From contig JAEMPZ010000041.1 of assembly GCA_022759065.1 (NCBI GenBank), forward strand, positions 1 to 11,071: a stretch of 11,071 nt of DNA, written 5' to 3'. A model generated the notes under the pieces. It was not told the DNA's origin. It made no database searches and saw only the letters and a list, made by a program, of their open reading frames with translations. The stretch is from Acidobacteriota bacterium. Its GTDB lineage: Bacteria; Acidobacteriota; UBA4820; DSQY01. Positions 7,576 through 11,071 of this stretch are shown piece after piece. A program made the position numbers and the translations under genes. Within the stretch, counting starts at the first letter, position 1; every line of letters starts with the position of its first letter.

Positions 7576-7616
7576 GGTGACGGGGTATCGGAGTTAAAAA
7601 AAGTACCACCGTCGCC
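7576..7616 (+). repeat. Octamer repeat forming a long hairpin upstream of parA
   Basis: Two octamers of the form RGTRWCGG stand in tandem: GGTGACGG (7576-7583) and GGTATCGG (7584-7591). GGTGACGG can pair with CCGTCGCC (7609-7616; 8 bp with one G-U), and GGTA (7584-7587) with TACC (7604-7607), separated by a single bulged A. The 16-nt loop contains an A7 run. There is no T-tract after the stem, so a terminator is unlikely. Related octamers occur in the opposite orientation at 11024-11047. Confidence 0.55.
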
Positions 7617-7633
7617 GAAGGCACCTAACTTCC

Positions 7634-7645
7634 ATCGCGGAATTT
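7634..7645 (+). repeat. 12-nt core ATCGCGGAATTT shared with the region after pepP
   Basis: ATCGCGGAATTT occurs here and, as its reverse complement, at 10999-11010. In both places it lies on the same side of RGTRWCGG octamers (42 nt away here, 13 nt there), suggesting diverged copies of one element. Confidence 0.5.
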
Positions 7646-7661
7646 GGGGGGCCGTGGGGGC

Positions 7662-7690
7662 TTCACGCGGGTTAAATATTGTGGCAAAAT
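7662..7690 (+). promoter_or_regulatory. Weak sigma70-like promoter candidate for parA
   Basis: TTCACG (7662-7667) and CAAAAT (7685-7690) are separated by 17 nt; each matches 4 of 6 consensus bases. The surrounding GTTAAATATT is locally AT-rich in a GC-rich window. Transcription would begin about 18 nt before the parA start. This is a weak call based on position and spacing only. Confidence 0.3.
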
Positions 7691-7702
7691 GGCCGCTTGC
7701 GT

Positions 7703-7710
7703 GGGGAGGT
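7703..7710 (+). promoter_or_regulatory. Ribosome-binding site selecting the TTG start of parA
   Basis: GGGGAGGT lies 4-5 nt before TTG 7715. The start places MGRIIAVANQKGG at the N terminus, as in chromosomal ParA proteins, whereas the upstream in-frame TTG at 7679 has no such site. Confidence 0.7.
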
Positions 7711-7714
7711 AGCT

Positions 7715-8485
7715 TTGGGAAGGATCATTGCTGTGGCCAACCAGAAGGGCGGCGTTGGCAAAACCACGACGGTCATTAACCTCGGCGCTTCGCTCGCGGC
7801 CGCCGAAAAGCGGGTGCTCCTGGTTGATTTCGATCCACAGACCAACTGCACGTCTGGCCTGGGACTGAGAGGCGCGCAGGAAAGGCCGTCGGTTTACGAC
7901 GTCATCACCGGCGGGGTTTCCGCCGAGAAGGCCGTGCTCGAGACATCCTTTCCTCACCTCGCGCTGCTGCCTGGGGCTATAGCCCTCGTCGGCGCGGAGG
8001 TTGAGCTTGCCGCGGCGGATGGGCGCGAATTCGCCCTTCGCAGGGCGCTGGAACCGCTGAAAGAGCGCTACGAATACATCATCGTGGATTGTCCGCCTTC
8101 CCTGGGCTTGTTGACCCTGAACGCCCTCGTGGCCGCAGACGAAGTCCTCATCCCGATTCAAGGCGAGTACTTCGCCATGGAGGGCGTTTCCGAGCTGCTG
8201 AGAACGCTCGAAAGGATTCGCGAGGCCCTCAACCCCGACCTGGCTATTCGCGGAGTGCTGCTGACCATGGTGGACGAGAGGACCAACCTTGGGAAGCAGG
8301 TCAGCCAGGAAGTCCAGCGCTTCTTCGGAAAGAAGGTTTACCAAAGCGTGATCCCGCGAAATGTAAGGCTTGCCGAAGCTCCATCGTTTGGACAACCGAT
8401 TCTCTCGTATGACATCGCCTCTCGCGGCGCCCAGTCCTATTTACAGGTGGCAAAGGAGTTTTTGGCCCATGAGCAGCAGCCCTAA
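7715..8485 (+). CDS. parA: Chromosome partitioning ATPase ParA (Soj type)
   Basis: ParA is a dimerising ATPase that binds DNA non-specifically and drives movement of ParB-parS complexes. With the TTG start at 7715 it has 256 residues, the size of chromosomal Soj/ParA without an N-terminal helix-turn-helix. The deviant Walker A KGGVGKTTT is at residues 11-19 (signature Lys11, catalytic Lys16), the A' motif VLLVDFDPQTN at 34-44, and Walker B YIIVDCPPSLGLLTLNAL follows. The C-terminal IPRNVRLAEAPSFGQPI is typical of the family. The 3' end overlaps parB by 17 nt. The gene is preceded by the 179-nt region with the parS in rsmG just upstream. Identity is clear; related MinD or Mrp proteins lack this combination. 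Confidence 0.96.
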   Translation: MGRIIAVANQKGGVGKTTTVINLGASLAAAEKRVLLVDFDPQTNCTSGLGLRGAQERPSVYDVITGGVSAEKAVLETSFPHLALLPGAIALVGAEVELAAADGREFALRRALEPLKERYEYIIVDCPPSLGLLTLNALVAADEVLIPIQGEYFAMEGVSELLRTLERIREALNPDLAIRGVLLTMVDERTNLGKQVSQEVQRFFGKKVYQSVIPRNVRLAEAPSFGQPILSYDIASRGAQSYLQVAKEFLAHEQQP

Positions 8486-9317
8486 GAGCGTGCTAGGAAG
8501 AGGACTCGACGCCCTCATCTCGACGCCGGGTCCGGAAGGCCGGCGTGTCACCGAGGTGGACATCCACCGCCTCAAGCCCAATCCCCGCCAGCCGAGAGAG
8601 CGGTTTTCGGAGCCGGCGCTGGCCGAGCTGGCCGATTCCATAAAGGCCAACGGCGTTTTGCAGCCGATACTCGTTCGTCCGGCGAACGGCCACTACGAAA
8701 TCATAGCCGGAGAGCGGCGGTGGCGGGCGGCCCAGAAGGCCGGCCTGCACCACGTCCCAGTCATCGTGCGCGACGTCGCGGACTCGCAGCTTCTGGAGCT
8801 GGCGCTGGTGGAAAACCTCCAGCGCGAGGACCTTAACCCTGTCGAGGAGGCGCGCGCCTACAGGGCGCTGATCGAGGAGGTGGGACTGACCCAGGAGGCG
8901 GTGGCTGGCAGGGTAGGCAAGGAAAGGGCCACGGTGGCTAACTCCCTGAGATTGCTGCACTTGCCTTCAATCGCATTGAAAGCCCTCGAGGCGGGCCAGA
9001 TCACGCCCGGCCACGCAAAAGCCATTCTTGCCCTTCGAAAGCGCGAGGAGCAGGATGGGCTTTTGAAAGCTATTTTGGCAAAGGGCCTATCGGTCAGGGA
9101 AGCGGAGCGATACAAGCCGGCAAGGCCCCGCACGCCCGCCGGAGCGGCAGACGCCGACACCGAAGCGGCGGCGAGGTCCATGGCCTCGAAGCTCGGGCTG
9201 CCCGTTTCCATCAGCAGAAGAGGACGCGGCGGCGCTGTAACGGTAAGGTTCAAAAACGAGGAGCAACTCAACCACTTGTTTGAACTGGTGCAGTCCATAG
9301 GCGGGAGGTCCAAATGA
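8469..9317 (+). CDS. parB: Chromosome partitioning protein ParB (CTPase, parS-binding)
   Basis: ParB binds parS and, with CTP, closes into a clamp that spreads along DNA and recruits SMC. The start chosen is ATG 8469, with AAAGGAG at 8452-8458; it gives 282 residues beginning [17 protein letters not shown], the conserved N-terminal ParA-activating peptide. A longer open frame to 8370 is not used. The CTP-binding GERRWRA box is at 81-87, followed by [14 protein letters not shown], then a helix-turn-helix at about 140-163 ([21 protein letters not shown]). A basic linker and a C-terminal dimerisation domain ([18 protein letters not shown]) complete it. It overlaps parA by 17 nt and the bactofilin gene by 4 nt. 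Its sites are most likely the two parS palindromes at 2390 and 7506. Confidence 0.96.
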   Translation: MSSSPKSVLGRGLDALISTPGPEGRRVTEVDIHRLKPNPRQPRERFSEPALAELADSIKANGVLQPILVRPANGHYEIIAGERRWRAAQKAGLHHVPVIVRDVADSQLLELALVENLQREDLNPVEEARAYRALIEEVGLTQEAVAGRVGKERATVANSLRLLHLPSIALKALEAGQITPGHAKAILALRKREEQDGLLKAILAKGLSVREAERYKPARPRTPAGAADADTEAAARSMASKLGLPVSISRRGRGGAVTVRFKNEEQLNHLFELVQSIGGRSK

Positions 9318-9709
9318 TGCAGAAGAAACCCGACTCTTCAATCCAGGTTGGAGGGATGCTCGGAGAAGGGGTTCGCGTCGAAGGAACGCTCGAATTCACC
9401 CAAACCTTCCGCGTGGACGGAGAGTTCAAGGGGAAGATAATGCGCTCCGACCGCCTCGTCGTCGGCGAGAAGGGGAAAGTCTCCGGCGAAGTCGAGGTCA
9501 ACTCGCTCGTCGTTTACGGCACCGTGGAGGGCAAGATCAAGGTCAAAGGGGCTCTTGAAGTCCAGCCCAAGGGGAAAATTCGGGGGGATGTTTCAATGGT
9601 TACGCCGGCTTTGACCGTGCTGGAGGGCGGCGTCATTGAGGGGACGATGGTCATGTCCAAGGGTGCCCCGGCGGAAACCAACCCGCAAGAAAAGCAGGCC
9701 CCCAAATGA
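9314..9709 (+). CDS. Bactofilin family cytoskeletal protein
   Basis: Bactofilins polymerise without nucleotides into filaments or sheets that position proteins at membranes and poles. The 131-residue protein has a short polar N terminus, then a glycine/valine-rich array of short repeated beta-strands (about residues 12-112: VEGTLEFTQTFRVDGEFKGKI, VGEKGKVSGEVEVNSLVVYGT, LEVQPKGKIRGDV), which is the right-handed beta-helix of the DUF583/bactofilin domain, and a short disordered tail ending in QAPK. There is no membrane segment. It starts in the parB stop (ATGA; a second ATG follows directly) with GGGAGGT 4 nt upstream, and its own stop overlaps the next gene. In Myxococcus, bactofilins scaffold the ParAB apparatus, so a role in segregation is a reasonable inference here; a cell-shape role is the alternative. 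Confidence 0.92.
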   Translation: MMQKKPDSSIQVGGMLGEGVRVEGTLEFTQTFRVDGEFKGKIMRSDRLVVGEKGKVSGEVEVNSLVVYGTVEGKIKVKGALEVQPKGKIRGDVSMVTPALTVLEGGVIEGTMVMSKGAPAETNPQEKQAPK

Positions 9710-10995
9710 AGGCCGGTAAAGAGAAGGCCGCAGCCAAGAATGTTTATGCTCAAAGGAGAAAGGCGCTCGTTGAGCTTCTGAGAAAGCGGCCCGAGGGCGA
9801 AAACAGCGTGGCCATCCTCTTTTCAGGAGAAGAAGAGAGCCTTGTGCCCTTTCTGCCCGACACGAACTTTTACTATTTTACCGGCGTCGCCTCCCCAAAG
9901 GCTGCCTTGATGATCCATTTGACGCCGCAGAAGAGCGACGAGATGCTCTTTCTTCCCGCGCCTGATCCGGCGGCGGAGCGATGGACCGGAAAGGTCATAA
10001 CTTCCGGAAGCCTGACGCGTCCAAACGCCGAACCGGACGCCGAGCGGCGGGATGCCATGAAAACCACCCAATGCGCCGCCATCGCCGCCCACTATCAGTT
10101 GGAGGACGCGCTCATCCGCCCCCTGAGGGCGGCAAAGACGCTTTACCTTGACTTCCCCGAGGACGCTTTTCAAGCGCCAATAGGCCAAAGCCAGCTCTTT
10201 TGGGAAAAGGTGCGGGCGCGATATCCGTTTTTAGAGCTTCGCCACCTTGGCCGGATTTCCGGTGAGTTGCGGCGAGTGAAGGGGGCGGAAGAAATCGCCG
10301 CGATGAGGCAGGCGATTGCAATCACGGCGGAGGCCAACGGGGCGATAACCAGACATCTTCGCCCTGGCCTTCACGAATTCGAGTTGCAGGCTCTGATTGA
10401 ATACGTCTTCAGGTCAAGAGGGGCAGAGGGGCTGGCCTTCCCAAGCATCATAGGCTCGGGGCCATACTCCTGCATATTGCACTACGACAAAAACCGGCGG
10501 CGGATGAAGGCCGGGGACTTGGTGGTGTGCGACATAGGCGCCCGCAAAGGCTTTTACTGCGCGGACGTGACAAGGACGTACCCGGTTTCAGGCCGCTTTT
10601 CAAAGAGGCAGCGCAAGGTTTACGAAGCGGTTCTTGACGCGAGGCGGGCCGCGCTTGAGGCTTGCCGCCCCGGCGCTTTCGTTCACCAGGTTCACAAGGC
10701 GGCTTCGGACGCTATCGCAAAAGCCGGTTTTTCGAAGTACTTTTTTCACGGAACCTCGCACTACCTCGGACTGGACGCCCATGACAAGGGCTCCTACGAT
10801 GAGCCTCTCGTGCCCGGCGTCGTAATAACCATAGAGCCTGGAATCTACATAGCCGAGGAGAACCTTGGCGTCCGAATCGAAGACGATGTCGTGATCACCA
10901 GGGAGGGGTACGACGTCATGACCAAGGACATAGCGCGCGAGGCGGGCGAGATCGAGAAGCTCATGGCCGCGCCGCGCAGGGTGATCGTCTACTAG
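9706..10995 (+). CDS. pepP: Xaa-Pro aminopeptidase (aminopeptidase P, M24B family)
   Basis: This is a metallopeptidase that removes N-terminal residues preceding proline. The 429 residues are close to E. coli PepP (441). The N-terminal AMP_N domain (about 15-150) shows the family's FYYFTGVASPKAALMI; the C-terminal pita-bread domain carries all five metal ligands: Asp276 (VVCDIGA), Asp287 (ADVTRTY), His352 (HGTSHYLGLDAHD), Glu377 (ITIEPGIYI) and Glu392 (VRIEDD). No signal peptide is seen, so it is cytoplasmic. The ATG lies in the bactofilin stop (ATGA) and has no strong ribosome-binding site, so translation probably depends on the upstream gene. Why a general peptidase is tied to parAB and bactofilin is unclear; simple operon packing is possible. 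Assignment to the M24B family is firm, exact substrate less so. Confidence 0.93.
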   Translation: MKAGKEKAAAKNVYAQRRKALVELLRKRPEGENSVAILFSGEEESLVPFLPDTNFYYFTGVASPKAALMIHLTPQKSDEMLFLPAPDPAAERWTGKVITSGSLTRPNAEPDAERRDAMKTTQCAAIAAHYQLEDALIRPLRAAKTLYLDFPEDAFQAPIGQSQLFWEKVRARYPFLELRHLGRISGELRRVKGAEEIAAMRQAIAITAEANGAITRHLRPGLHEFELQALIEYVFRSRGAEGLAFPSIIGSGPYSCILHYDKNRRRMKAGDLVVCDIGARKGFYCADVTRTYPVSGRFSKRQRKVYEAVLDARRAALEACRPGAFVHQVHKAASDAIAKAGFSKYFFHGTSHYLGLDAHDKGSYDEPLVPGVVITIEPGIYIAEENLGVRIEDDVVITREGYDVMTKDIAREAGEIEKLMAAPRRVIVY

Positions 10996-10998
10996 CCG

Positions 10999-11010
10999 AA
11001 ATTCCGCGAT
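10999..11010 (-). repeat. Inverted copy of the 12-nt core ATCGCGGAATTT
   Basis: The minus strand reads ATCGCGGAATTT, identical to 7634-7645. The following bases also agree partly (CGG here, GGG there). Confidence 0.5.
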
Positions 11011-11023
11011 AGTACCGCTAACG

Positions 11024-11047
11024 CCGACACCCCGATACTCCGACACC
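11024..11047 (-). repeat. Three tandem degenerate octamers
   Basis: On the + strand the units are CCGACACC, CCGATACT and CCGACACC; on the - strand GGTGTCGG, AGTATCGG, GGTGTCGG. They match the RGTRWCGG octamers upstream of parA in the opposite orientation. The first and third units are identical. Confidence 0.6.
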
Positions 11048-11060
11048 GCATTCAAACGCG

Positions 11061-11065
11061 GGAGG
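11061..11065 (+). promoter_or_regulatory. Ribosome-binding site for a gene beyond the right edge
   Basis: GGAGG lies 6 nt before the end of the window; with normal spacing the start codon would fall at or just past base 11072. Confidence 0.45.
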
Positions 11066-11071
11066 ATTCAC

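Larger units (their letters stand above)
7536..7714 (+). other. Intergenic region between rsmG and parA (179 nt)
   Basis: This is the only long non-coding gap. From left to right it holds a possible weak stem (CAGCC 7537 with GGCTG 7564), a repeat/hairpin element (7576-7616), a 12-nt core shared with the end of the window (7634-7645), a G-rich stretch (7645-7660), a weak promoter candidate (7662-7690) and the parA ribosome-binding site. No convincing intrinsic terminator with a T-tract was found. It is the most likely place for a promoter of the parA-parB-bactofilin-pepP unit. Confidence 0.7.
10996..11071 (+). other. Non-coding end of window after pepP
   Basis: These 76 nt contain the inverted copy of the 12-nt core (10999-11010), three tandem octamers (11024-11047) and a ribosome-binding site near the right edge. 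No terminator hairpin with T-tract was found. The next gene begins outside the window. Confidence 0.7.

Noticed and set aside
7447..7779. Open frame bridging rsmG and parA (110 codons)
   Set aside because: Out of frame with both genes, it overlaps rsmG and parA and crosses the repeat region; no domain or ribosome-binding site.
7625..8395. Minus-strand open frame of 256 codons across parA
   Set aside because: Antisense shadow of parA; no recognisable motif and improbable residue composition.
8370..8468. N-terminal extension of ParB by 33 codons
   Set aside because: It lies wholly within parA and has no ribosome-binding site; ATG 8469 gives the conserved GRGLDALI start.
10744..10755. TTTCACGGAACC in pepP resembling a parS
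   Set aside because: The centre lacks the CACGTG hexamer and it is not palindromic; it encodes the active-site FHGTS.

Overview
This GC-rich window is a nearly gap-free, single-strand (all +) run of housekeeping genes: atpD (3' part), atpC, rpmH, rnpA, yidD, yidC, mnmE, mnmG, rsmG, parA, parB, a bactofilin and an aminopeptidase P-like gene. It is the classic origin-proximal block of bacterial chromosomes, rpmH-rnpA-yidD-yidC-mnmE-mnmG-rsmG-parA-parB, with the tail of an F-type ATP synthase operon in front and a cytoskeletal bactofilin gene behind. YidC carries a large periplasmic domain, so the host is a diderm (Gram-negative-type) bacterium. The parB-bactofilin link and the base composition fit a deltaproteobacterium-like or other Proteobacteria-adjacent lineage, but the sequence alone does not allow a firm assignment. 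No phage, IS, CRISPR, tRNA or rRNA signal was seen.

Layout. Positions 1-1154 hold the beta (partial) and epsilon subunits of ATP synthase. Positions 1181-3709 hold rpmH, rnpA, yidD and yidC, which overlap each other and serve ribosome assembly, tRNA 5' processing and membrane-protein insertion. Positions 3741-7535 hold mnmE and mnmG, which together modify the tRNA wobble uridine, and rsmG, the 16S rRNA m7G methyltransferase. A 179-nt gap (7536-7714) is the only sizeable non-coding stretch and probably holds the start of the second transcription unit. Positions 7715-10995 hold parA, parB, bactofilin and pepP, joined by short stop/start overlaps. The last 76 nt are non-coding and end in a ribosome-binding site for a gene just outside.

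Two perfect parS-type palindromes (core TGTTCCACGTGGAACA) lie inside genes, one in yidC and one at the 3' end of rsmG. ParB encoded here almost certainly loads on them, so the window contains a complete ParA-ParB-parS chromosome segregation module, and the adjacent bactofilin may anchor or organise it at the cell pole or membrane. The two intergenic regions (upstream of parA and downstream of pepP) share, in inverted orientation, a degenerate octamer repeat (RGTRWCGG) and a 12-nt core (ATCGCGGAATTT). This looks like a dispersed intergenic repeat family and is the least explained element here.

I see no wholly new multi-gene system. The points worth a second look are the intergenic repeat, the intragenic parS sites, the parAB-bactofilin-pepP coupling, the direct atpC-rpmH junction without dnaA, and several substitutions in normally conserved motifs of YidC, MnmE, MnmG and RsmG.
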